This document shows positions 1-6,175 of a stretch of DNA of 7,425 nt, one piece after another. A model generated the notes under the pieces. That model was not told the DNA's origin. It ran no database searches and worked only from the letters and a program-made list of their open reading frames with translations. This DNA is from DASWVC01 sp036401335 (GTDB taxonomy: Bacteria; Verrucomicrobiota; Verrucomicrobiia; Chthoniobacterales; JAFAMB01): NCBI GenBank assembly GCA_036401335.1, contig DASWVC010000156.1, positions 1 through 7,425 on the forward strand. Reading direction: 5' to 3'. Both the position numbers and the translations under genes were made by a program. Numbering within the stretch: the first letter of the stretch is position 1; each line of letters opens with the position of its first letter.

Positions 1-1761
1 AGTGCCCGGCAGAAGCTCGGATTGTTTTACGCCAGCGGAATGGACTTGGCCCAGGTAAACGCCGAAGGGGCCCAACCGCTTCAACCCTACTTTGAACGGA
101 TTCAACAACTTTCCGATGCATCGGCCCTGGCCCGGGTTGTAGCAGGTTTACACCTTGTCGATGCCGATCCGTTGTTCGCGTTTTCTTCAAGCGTGGACGA
201 GAGGGACAGTTCAACCCAGATCGGCACGTTTTCCCAAAGCGGTTTGGGCCTGCCGGACCGCGATTATTACTTTAAAACCGACGAGAAAACGGTCGGGTTG
301 CGGTCAGCCTATCGGGCGCACGTCGCCAAAATGTTTGCCTTGCTGGGGGACGATGCCGATGCAGCCGGCCGGGCTGCGGACCAGGTCCTTGAACTTGAAA
401 CCAAGCTGGCACAGGCTTCTAAGACCCGGGTTGAGCTTCGGGATCCGGAAAGCAACTACCACCGGGTGCCGGCGGCGGAATTGGAGAAAATGTCACCCGG
501 GTTCGCCTGGGGTGATTATTTCAGAACCGTTGGGGTCACGGACGGCATGATCACCCAGGTGGATGTGCAGCAGCCGGAATTTCTGGAGGCGGTCTCGCGC
601 CTGGTGAAAGACGTTCCCCTGGACCTCTGGAAAACCTACCTCCGCTGGCACCTGATCGAAGCAACGGCCCCTTGCCTAAGCGAAGCGTTTGCAACGGAGT
701 CGTTCGATTTCAATTCACGCATCCTTACCGGGGCCACGCAACCGCAACCCCGTTGGAAGCGGGTTGTGCGCGGCACCGATGCCGCCTTGGGCCAGTTGCT
801 TGGCCAACAGTACGTCGAGAAAACGTTTCCGCCCCGTGCCAAGGAACGCGCGCTGCGCATGGTGCAGGACCTCAAACAGGAGCTTCGGGTCCGGTTGCAA
901 ACCTTGAGTTGGATGGGCGCTGACACCCGGCAAGCCGCGATGGCAAAGCTCGACGCCATGGGCGTAAAAATTGGTTACCCGGACAAATGGCGGGATTACC
1001 GCGGATTGGAGGTCAAAGCTCAGCCTTACGTCCTCAATGTGCTGGCCGCGAGGGAATTCAATTCGCGTTGGGAGCTCAGTCGCATCGGTCAACCGGTTGA
1101 CCCGAATGATTGGGGCATGACTCCTCCAACGGTGAATGCTTATTACAGCCCCACGCGCAACGAAATTGTTTTTCCGGCCGGCATCCTGCAGCCGCCCTTC
1201 TTTTACGCGGAAGCAGACGACGCTGTTAACTACGGCGGCATCGGTGCGGTCATCGGCCATGAAATGACGCACGGCTTCGATGACCAGGGGCGCCTCTACG
1301 ATGCCAGGGGTAACTTGCGTGATTGGTGGACCCCGGAGGACGGCAAGAATTTCAACGAACGCGGGGAAAAGATTGTCCGCCAGTTTGACGGGTACACGCC
1401 CATCGACGGTTTACACATTAACGGCAAGTTGACGGAAGGTGAGAACATTGCGGACCTCGGCGGAGTTAAGATCGCCTATGCCGCCCTGCAAAAAGCAGCG
1501 GAGCGCAATCAGACCGGCCTAAGCGTCAGCAAGGACGGATTTACGGAGGCGCAACGTTTTTTCCTGTCTTACGCCCGCATCTGGCGCCTGGTGACAAGGC
1601 CCGAAGCCCTTCGCCTGGCGCTGGCCACGGATCCGCACAGCCCGGCCAGGTACAGGGTGATCGGCCCGCTCAGCAACCTGCCTGAATTTGCAAAAGCGTT
1701 CGATCTCCCGGCCGACAGCCCGATGGTGCGTCCGGAGGACCAGCGCGTCGACATCTGGTAA
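1..1761 (+). CDS. M13 family zinc metallopeptidase (neprilysin/PepO-like), 5' partial
   Basis: This is a zinc endopeptidase of the neprilysin/PepO family, which cleaves peptides and is usually exported or membrane-anchored. The frame is open from base 1, so the true start lies upstream. The window holds 586 codons of a family usually near 670-700 residues, so about 100 N-terminal residues, including any signal peptide, are missing. Numbering from base 1, the landmarks are all present: substrate-binding NAYY (N379), the zinc motif HEMTH (H420, E421, H424), the third ligand in ENIADLGG (E481, with D485), and the C-terminal HSPARYR (H546, R552; these match H711 and R717 of neprilysin). It ends in DIW, where animal members have a Cys-containing CxxW. 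All catalytic residues are intact, so an active enzyme is likely. The next gene, thiM, converges on it. Family assignment is very secure; the in-frame TTG at 22 is not a credible start. Confidence 0.96.
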   Translation, partial: SARQKLGLFYASGMDLAQVNAEGAQPLQPYFERIQQLSDASALARVVAGLHLVDADPLFAFSSSVDERDSSTQIGTFSQSGLGLPDRDYYFKTDEKTVGLRSAYRAHVAKMFALLGDDADAAGRAADQVLELETKLAQASKTRVELRDPESNYHRVPAAELEKMSPGFAWGDYFRTVGVTDGMITQVDVQQPEFLEAVSRLVKDVPLDLWKTYLRWHLIEATAPCLSEAFATESFDFNSRILTGATQPQPRWKRVVRGTDAALGQLLGQQYVEKTFPPRAKERALRMVQDLKQELRVRLQTLSWMGADTRQAAMAKLDAMGVKIGYPDKWRDYRGLEVKAQPYVLNVLAAREFNSRWELSRIGQPVDPNDWGMTPPTVNAYYSPTRNEIVFPAGILQPPFFYAEADDAVNYGGIGAVIGHEMTHGFDDQGRLYDARGNLRDWWTPEDGKNFNERGEKIVRQFDGYTPIDGLHINGKLTEGENIADLGGVKIAYAALQKAAERNQTGLSVSKDGFTEAQRFFLSYARIWRLVTRPEALRLALATDPHSPARYRVIGPLSNLPEFAKAFDLPADSPMVRPEDQRVDIW

Positions 1762-1787
1762 CGCCACCGCGTCACCGGCGGTTGCTC

Positions 1788-1872
1788 CTGGTAGGATCGG
1801 CAGTCCCCTGCCGACCGTACCCTGCGAGGTGGCCTGACTGGATGGGCGCTTGAGGACAAGCTCCCCTACCGG
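1788..1872. repeat. Paired palindromic element (REP/BIME-like) between convergent genes
   Basis: Two hairpins stand side by side in the 145-bp gap between the convergent M13 peptidase and thiM genes. The first (1790-1821) pairs GGTAGGATCGGCAG with CTGCCGACCGTACC around a TCCC loop: 12 Watson-Crick pairs and two mismatches, including an unbroken 7-bp core. The second (1844-1865) pairs GGGCGCTTG with CAAGCTCCC around AGGA: 8 pairs and one mismatch. GGTAGG at 1790-1795 is also the exact reverse complement of CCTACC at 1865-1870, so the whole block is bounded by an inverted repeat. No T-run follows either hairpin on either strand, so a classical intrinsic terminator is not evident. Seen directly: the pairing. 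Inferred: a dispersed palindromic element that may also block read-through in both directions. Confidence 0.5.
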
Positions 1873-1906
1873 ACTGGGTTGCGGCGTTCCGGCATCCCCA
1901 TTTTTT

Positions 1907-2719
1907 CTATTTTAGTTCAAGCGTGAGCCGGTCTTCCAGTAGTGCCCGATCCAGCTTTCCCAACATGTCCACAAGCCGGACCTGGAAACTGCCCGGGCCG
2001 TCCACCTGCGGGTGGGCCGCGGCAAGTTCGGCGGCCACATTCATGGTGCTGACGGCCGCGACGCCGGCTGCCAAGGGATCCGGTTGAACCGCGAGAAAAG
2101 CCGCCGTGATGGCCGAGACAACGCAGCCGGTCCCGGTGACTTTCGCGAGCAAAGGGTGCCCGTTTGACAGAATCGCCAGCCGTGAGCCGTCGCAGAGGTA
2201 GTCTGTTTCACCAGTTGCCACAACGGTGGTTCCAGCCTGCCGGGCGGCTTCCCTCACCGTGTTCTCCAGGTCCGGAGCGGCACTGCCGGCATCAACCCCG
2301 CGGCCTTGCCAGCCCACACCCGCCAGGGTAGCGATCTCGGCCTGATTGCCGCGAATGACGGTCGGCGTCGCCGCGGCCCGAAGTTCGGCCACAAACTCGC
2401 TGCGGAGACGGGTGGCACCGACGGCCACCGGGTCCAGCACAAACGGCCGGCCCAGCCGTCGGGCTGCTCGCGCGGCTTGAAGCATGGCTGCCCGGGCCGG
2501 TGCGGTCGGCGTGCCGATGTTTAGGTTCAGCGCGGAAGCCATCTCCACGAGTTCGTCGATTTCCTCGCTCACCTCCGACATCAAGGGCGATGCGCCCAAG
2601 GCCAGCAGAGCGTTCGCCGTAAAGGCTTGCACGACCGTGTTGGTGAGTGAATGAACCAAAGGCACGGTCTGCCGAAGGCGTTGGTAATCGTCCCAGATTT
2701 GCTGTGCGCCAAGTGCCAT
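1907..2719 (-). CDS. thiM: Hydroxyethylthiazole kinase
   Basis: ThiM phosphorylates 4-methyl-5-(2-hydroxyethyl)thiazole with ATP, allowing salvaged thiazole to enter thiamine phosphate synthesis. It is a cytosolic ribokinase-fold enzyme, usually trimeric. The 270-residue product matches the family's usual length. Conserved blocks appear in order: PLVHSLTN (20-27), NALLALGASPLMS (36-48), LNIGT (66-70), DPVAVGAT (96-103), VIRGNQAEI (121-129), VTGTGC with the catalytic-site Cys199 (194-199), and GPGSF (241-245). The start was set at the ATG ending at 2719. An in-frame TTG at 2749 would add ten residues the family lacks. No strong ribosome binding site is visible for either. No thiD, thiE or other thiamine gene lies in the window, and I see no TPP riboswitch upstream. 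It converges with the M13 peptidase and diverges from the amidohydrolase. Confidence 0.95.
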   Translation of the reverse strand: MALGAQQIWDDYQRLRQTVPLVHSLTNTVVQAFTANALLALGASPLMSEVSEEIDELVEMASALNLNIGTPTAPARAAMLQAARAARRLGRPFVLDPVAVGATRLRSEFVAELRAAATPTVIRGNQAEIATLAGVGWQGRGVDAGSAAPDLENTVREAARQAGTTVVATGETDYLCDGSRLAILSNGHPLLAKVTGTGCVVSAITAAFLAVQPDPLAAGVAAVSTMNVAAELAAAHPQVDGPGSFQVRLVDMLGKLDRALLEDRLTLELK

Positions 2720-2801
2720 GGGAATCCGGATGCAGGCTAACCGAACCAATCCGTTTTTGGGAAGCCTCTTGATGCGGCGCTACGGCGGTGCAAACAGCTG
2801 G

Positions 2802-2830
2802 TTGACCCATCCCAACCACTGAGCCATAAA
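2802..2830 (+). promoter_or_regulatory. Candidate sigma-70-type promoter before the amidohydrolase gene
   Basis: TTGACC (2802-2807) is followed after 17 bp by CATAAA (2825-2830). That is five of six bases of the -35 consensus and four of six of the -10 consensus, at ideal spacing. The expected transcription start, about 2836-2838, falls just after the TTG start codon at 2833. Either this is not the promoter used, or translation begins further in. The same gap must also hold the thiM promoter on the other strand, for which I see no clear match. The boxes are seen directly; their use is inferred. Confidence 0.35.
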
Positions 2831-2832
2831 CC

Positions 2833-3852
2833 TTGACGTTCTCGTCAACCGATTCCCGTTCAGCACCGCGCAGGTCTGGTTCCCCTGCCATCGACGTGCA
2901 TGTGCATTTGTTAGGCAACGGGCTCAGCGGCTCAGGCTGCTGGTTCCGCGGGGTGTGGTGGCATGCGCCGTTCCTGCGAGCCATGGCCCGAGACGTCGGC
3001 ATCCGGAGCTCCTACCGGGCAGTTGACTTTGATGAAGCCTACGTTGCGCAACTCGAGCATTGGTTCCGGAAAAGCAGCCTGGGGGCTGCGGTCTTGCTGG
3101 GCTGTGACGCGGTGCACCTTCCTTCGGGTGAGCCCCGACAGGACCTGACGCCGTTGTACGTTCCCAACGACTACGTTTTCAAGGTCTGTGCGGCCGTGCC
3201 CGGGTTCCTGCCCGGCGTTTCCATTCACCCGGGACGCCGCGACGCCCTCGAAGAGCTTGACCGTTGCGCGGAACGCGGGGCAGCCCTGCTGAAACTTCTG
3301 CCTTGCGTCCAGATCATCGACCCGAATGACCGGCGTTACGAGCTTTTCTGGCGACGCATGGCCGAGCTTCGCTTGCCGCTGCTTGCCCACACCGGAGGGG
3401 AGTTTACCCTTCCGAACCATCGGCCAGACCTGCAAACCCCGGCTTGCCTGCGCCTGCCACTCGAATGCGGCGTCAACGTGATCGCCGCTCACTGCGGCGC
3501 CCGTGCCTTGCCCTGGGAGCCGGACTACTTTAGGAACTTCTGCGAAATGCGGGAGCGTTACGCCAACCTTTTCGGGGACCTCTCGGCACTTTCCCAGCCC
3601 ACCCATCTCCGGACGTTGGCCGGCCTTCGCCAAGCCCCCCAACGCATCCTCCACGGCACCGATTACCCGGTGGTCACGGCTGTCTGGTGGTCCCGCATTC
3701 GCGGATGGCTGGATGCCCGGACTGCCCGGGAGCTTCGGGCTGAACCCAACCCGTTGGAACGCAAAATTCGGTTGACGCGGGCGCTTGGGTTTCCGGAGCG
3801 GGTGTTTCAGGAGGCCTGGCAGATCCTTCGCTGCCCACCGCAAAGGCAATGA
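2833..3852 (+). CDS. Metal-dependent hydrolase, amidohydrolase (Amidohydro_2) family
   Basis: This is a TIM-barrel hydrolase or decarboxylase of the amidohydrolase superfamily; the substrate cannot be read from the sequence. Metal-site landmarks run in the expected order: HxH on strand 1 (H23, H25 in IDVHVH), a Lys in ALLKLLP (K154), H186 in LLAHTGGE, H220 in IAAHCGA, and D277 in HGTDYP. The 339-residue length is normal for the family. No signal peptide is visible. The start is unusual: TAA at 2827-2829 closes the frame upstream, and the only start-type codon before IDVHVH is the TTG at 2833. The next is GTG at 2896, inside the HxH strand, and the first ATG is at about codon 51, after the metal motif. 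No ribosome binding site is visible. A Trp- and Cys-rich stretch (residues 36-44) after the HxH motif may help form the substrate pocket. The stop codon sits inside a decamer repeat. The fold is secure; the start and function are not. Confidence 0.87.
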   Translation: MTFSSTDSRSAPRRSGSPAIDVHVHLLGNGLSGSGCWFRGVWWHAPFLRAMARDVGIRSSYRAVDFDEAYVAQLEHWFRKSSLGAAVLLGCDAVHLPSGEPRQDLTPLYVPNDYVFKVCAAVPGFLPGVSIHPGRRDALEELDRCAERGAALLKLLPCVQIIDPNDRRYELFWRRMAELRLPLLAHTGGEFTLPNHRPDLQTPACLRLPLECGVNVIAAHCGARALPWEPDYFRNFCEMRERYANLFGDLSALSQPTHLRTLAGLRQAPQRILHGTDYPVVTAVWWSRIRGWLDARTARELRAEPNPLERKIRLTRALGFPERVFQEAWQILRCPPQRQ

Positions 3853-3890
3853 ACAGCAATGAACAGCAATGAACAGCAATGAACGTCAAT
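3841..3890 (+). repeat. Decamer tandem repeat spanning the amidohydrolase stop codon
   Basis: Five 10-bp units lie end to end: CAAAGGCAAT, three exact copies of GAACAGCAAT, then GAACGTCAAT. The gene's TGA is formed by the junction of units one and two, so the array begins as the last codons and continues as 3' untranslated sequence. Every unit junction contains ATGA. Because the first TGA lies before the perfect copies, gain or loss of those copies would leave the protein unchanged. Slippage during replication is the likely origin. A function in mRNA 3' ends is conceivable but not shown. Confidence 0.9.
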
Positions 3891-3922
3891 GCCTGAGGTG
3901 GCCGGCCCTGGTTGAGGCAGGG

Positions 3923-3938
3923 CACGTGTCCTCACGTG
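3923..3938. repeat. Small hairpin of two CACGTG palindromes
   Basis: CACGTG (3923-3928) and CACGTG (3933-3938) are separated by TCCT. Each is itself palindromic, and together they form a perfect 6-bp stem with a four-base loop. The hairpin lies about 70 bp after the amidohydrolase stop codon and has no T-run behind it. It could be a weak terminator, a protein site or chance. Confidence 0.3.
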
Positions 3939-4051
3939 GCCGGGGAGGAAGCGTGTCACGAGGGGTTGGCGTACCGGCATGCAAGAGAGTGATGGCGTGA
4001 GCAAGGTTACTGCGCCGCATGTGGTGGCCGGTTGGGGACCGCTGAAGCGCG

Positions 4052-4114
4052 ATGCCACAAATGGTTGAAGAGCCGCGATCTGCAAACCTTCTTTTTGTTT
4101 GCCGTTTGTGGCAT
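4052..4114. terminator. Long inverted repeat between convergent genes, possible terminator
   Basis: ATGCCACAAA (4052-4061) and TTTGTGGCAT (4105-4114) are perfect reverse complements. The stem extends inward by three more pairs (one of them G-T) to 13 bp. The 37-base loop holds a second stem, GCAAAC (4082-4087) with GTTTGC (4097-4102), around a T-rich loop; it shares base 4102 with the outer stem, so the two may compete. A small TCACT/AGTGA hairpin (4119-4134) follows. T-rich sequence lies on the + strand after the stem, so termination of amidohydrolase read-through is the best guess. A binding site or the remnant of a small element is also possible. The pairing is certain; the role is not. 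Confidence 0.4.
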
Positions 4115-4135
4115 TATTTCACTTTTTGCAGTGAG

Positions 4136-4516
4136 TCACTTGGCGTGCTGGATTAGTTCCACTTCATAGCCTTCCGGCGCATCCAGAAAAGCGATGACGC
4201 TGCCACTGCCGGTTTTGGTAGGGCCATCCGAGAGCGGGTGCCCTTTCGCGGCAACTTCCTTGGCGAAGGCGTCTAAGTCGTCCACTTCAAAGGCCAGGTG
4301 CGTAAGGTCCGGGCCGACCTGCACCGGGCCGCTCTCGTCAAACTTGCAGATCTCAATCTCTTCTTCGCTGCCGGGAGCCTTCAGAAACACGAGCTGCGAT
4401 CCTCGGGGCGACGTGTGCCGGCTGACCTCTTGGAGGCCAAGGATATCCCTGTAGAAGGAGATGGTCTTTTCCAGGTCCGTAACGCGGTAGCGGGTGTGCA
4501 GCAATTTGGTGATCAT
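4136..4516 (-). CDS. VOC-family protein, glyoxalase I (lactoylglutathione lyase)-like
   Basis: This single-domain vicinal-oxygen-chelate protein has 126 residues, close to the 135 of E. coli GloA, and resembles it along its whole length. Glyoxalase I converts the hemithioacetal of methylglyoxal and a thiol to the lactoyl thioester. All four metal ligand positions can be matched: H7 (LLHTRYRV), E55 (EIEICKF), H73 (LTHLAFEV) and E120 (YEVELI). The first beta-alpha unit reads VTDLEKTISFYRDILGL, typical of the family. The protein would act as a dimer with shared metal sites. The ATG ending at 4516 is the natural start because the family begins only a few residues before the first His ligand. GGGGA lies too close to the ATG for an ideal ribosome binding site. 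Its thiol cofactor is unknown, and another VOC activity is possible, so I give no gene symbol. It diverges from xylB. Confidence 0.88.
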   Translation of the reverse strand: MITKLLHTRYRVTDLEKTISFYRDILGLQEVSRHTSPRGSQLVFLKAPGSEEEIEICKFDESGPVQVGPDLTHLAFEVDDLDAFAKEVAAKGHPLSDGPTKTGSGSVIAFLDAPEGYEVELIQHAK

Positions 4517-4591
4517 GTCCCCAACTTAGCCGCATCCGGCCCAATGCAAGGTGCGCCTTGTTTTCCGATCTCCAGAAACCTCGGCCCGCTT

Positions 4592-4605
4592 GTCATTGGT
4601 CATTG
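4592..4605 (+). repeat. Tandem heptamer GTCATTG x2
   Basis: GTCATTG occurs twice without a gap (4592-4598, 4599-4605) and runs into the palindrome TGATCA (4604-4609), within the 129-bp gap between the divergent glyoxalase and xylB genes. It resembles the short AATGACC-type heptamer repeats found between genes in several bacterial groups. With only two copies it may be chance. Its position allows a regulator site for either gene. Confidence 0.35.
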
Positions 4606-4645
4606 ATCAGTGAGGGCTGCATGTTGTTCATTATTTTACCCCCAT

Positions 4646-6145
4646 ATGCTTTACCTTGGCATCGACAGCGGCACCCAGAGCACCAAGTCCATCATCCTGG
4701 ACTTGAGCACGGGACAAATTCTTGCTTCCGCTCAGAAGAATTATGGCTTTATCCCTGGGCTGCCTCCGGGGCATCTGGAACAGGAGCCGCAGGTTTGGCT
4801 CGATGCCGTGGACGAAACCATCCAAAGCTGCCTCGAGGAGGTTGGTGGCCGGCGAGACGACGTACGTGCCATTGGCGTCAGCGGGCAGCAACACGGGTTA
4901 GTGGTGTTGAACGAAGACAACGAAGTCGTCCGACCGGCCAAGCTGTGGTGCGACACGTCAACCGCACCTCAGTGCGAACAGATTCTCGAGGAGTTCGGGG
5001 GCGCGTCGGCCGTCATCAAGTTGGTCGGTAACAGCATCCTCCCTGGTTTCACCGCACCCAAGATCCTCTGGCTGAAACAGCATGAACCCAACAATTACGC
5101 GGCTGTGCGCAGCGTGTTGTTGCCGCACGACTACATTAACTTCTGGCTTACCGGGGAAAAGCGGATGGAGTACGGCGATGCTTCAGGAACCGGTCTGATG
5201 GACATTAAAACGCGCCGCTGGTGCGAACCCATCGTGGACTTTATCGACCCGGAGCTGCCGGATAAGTTGCCTTTGCTAGGCTCCTCCCGGCAAGCCGTCG
5301 GCCTGCTGCGCGAGGACCTTCGTCGACGTTGGGGGTTGAAGGCTTCACCCATCGTCTCCGCCGGTGGCGGTGACAACATGATGGGAGCGATCGGGACCGG
5401 CAACGTCGAGGCCGGGGTGGTTACCGCGAGCCTCGGCACCTCCGGAACCATTTACGCCTATTCCACCGAACCTGTGGTTGACCCCGAAGGGGAGGTTGCG
5501 GGTTTCTGCGACAGCACAGACAAGTGGCTGCCTTTGGTTTGCACGATGAACGTAACCCTGGCGACGGAGCAGGCCCGCCGGCTTTTCGGCTGGGATGTCG
5601 CGACCTTAAACCAGCAGGTAGAATCCGTTCCGGCCGGCTCGGAAGGCCTTCTCTGCCTGCCGTATTTTACCGGAGAGCGCACCCCAAACCTGCCCAACGG
5701 ATGTGGCGTGTTCCATGGCCTCAACCCGGGCACCATGACCCCGGCCCACCTGGGGCGGGCGGCCATGGAAGGGGCAACCCTCGGGCTGGCGTACGGGTTA
5801 AACCGCTGCCGTTCTCTCGGCATCAAGCCCGCTGAAATTCGGTTGACCGGCGGAGGCAGTAAAAGCCGGGTGTGGCGCCAGATCTGTGCCGACATTTTTC
5901 GGGTGCCGGTGGTCTGCCTGGCAACCGCGGAAGGCGCTGCGCTCGGCGCGGCGTTGCACGGCGCGTGGATCGACCAGCTGGTGAACCACAAATCGGCCAA
6001 CCTGGCCGATCTGCTGCGGCCGGTGGTGAAGCTGGATGAAAGTTCCCGCGCATTGCCGCAGGCCGCGGTTTCCGACCAATACCAGCAGGCCTACACGCGA
6101 TTCAAAAACCTCACCCAGCGCCTGCACAGCGGAGGGTACCTTTAA
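4646..6145 (+). CDS. xylB: Xylulokinase (FGGY carbohydrate kinase)
   Basis: XylB phosphorylates D-xylulose with ATP to xylulose 5-phosphate, feeding xylose into the pentose phosphate pathway. The product has 499 residues, normal for the family. The N-terminal FGGY domain shows the phosphate loop GIDSGTQSTK (5-14), a HLEQEP segment (43-48) and the sugar-binding SGQQHG (79-84, H83). The hinge region has GGGDN with the catalytic base D243, then SLGTSGT at the start of the C-terminal domain. Adenosine-binding TGGGS (401-405) and AEGAALGAA follow. QQHG and HLEQEP favour xylulokinase over glycerol or gluconate kinase. The ATG at 4646 puts the phosphate loop at the family position; a GTG at 4610 would add 12 unrelated residues. 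No ribosome binding site is seen. No xylA, transporter or xylR is in the window. ubiX follows after 30 bp. Fold certain, sugar specificity very likely. Confidence 0.94.
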   Translation: MLYLGIDSGTQSTKSIILDLSTGQILASAQKNYGFIPGLPPGHLEQEPQVWLDAVDETIQSCLEEVGGRRDDVRAIGVSGQQHGLVVLNEDNEVVRPAKLWCDTSTAPQCEQILEEFGGASAVIKLVGNSILPGFTAPKILWLKQHEPNNYAAVRSVLLPHDYINFWLTGEKRMEYGDASGTGLMDIKTRRWCEPIVDFIDPELPDKLPLLGSSRQAVGLLREDLRRRWGLKASPIVSAGGGDNMMGAIGTGNVEAGVVTASLGTSGTIYAYSTEPVVDPEGEVAGFCDSTDKWLPLVCTMNVTLATEQARRLFGWDVATLNQQVESVPAGSEGLLCLPYFTGERTPNLPNGCGVFHGLNPGTMTPAHLGRAAMEGATLGLAYGLNRCRSLGIKPAEIRLTGGGSKSRVWRQICADIFRVPVVCLATAEGAALGAALHGAWIDQLVNHKSANLADLLRPVVKLDESSRALPQAAVSDQYQQAYTRFKNLTQRLHSGGYL

Positions 6146-6175
6146 TCCGGTTTCGCCCGCCGGGTTGGCGAACGC

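Noticed and set aside
2292..3002. Minus-strand frame of 236 codons overlapping thiM and the divergent gap
   Set aside because: It is out of frame with thiM, lacks family features and crosses the promoter region. It is a shadow frame.
2932..3879. Antisense open frame of 315 codons across the amidohydrolase gene
   Set aside because: It lies opposite a gene with a complete set of family motifs, and its product shows no recognisable domain. GC-rich codon use commonly leaves such frames open.
3841..3890. CRISPR-like array
   Set aside because: The 10-bp units are contiguous, with no spacers and no cas genes nearby. It is a simple tandem repeat.
4558..5031. Plus-strand frame of 157 codons at the start of xylB
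   Set aside because: It overlaps the conserved N-terminal domain of xylB in another frame and has no domain signature.
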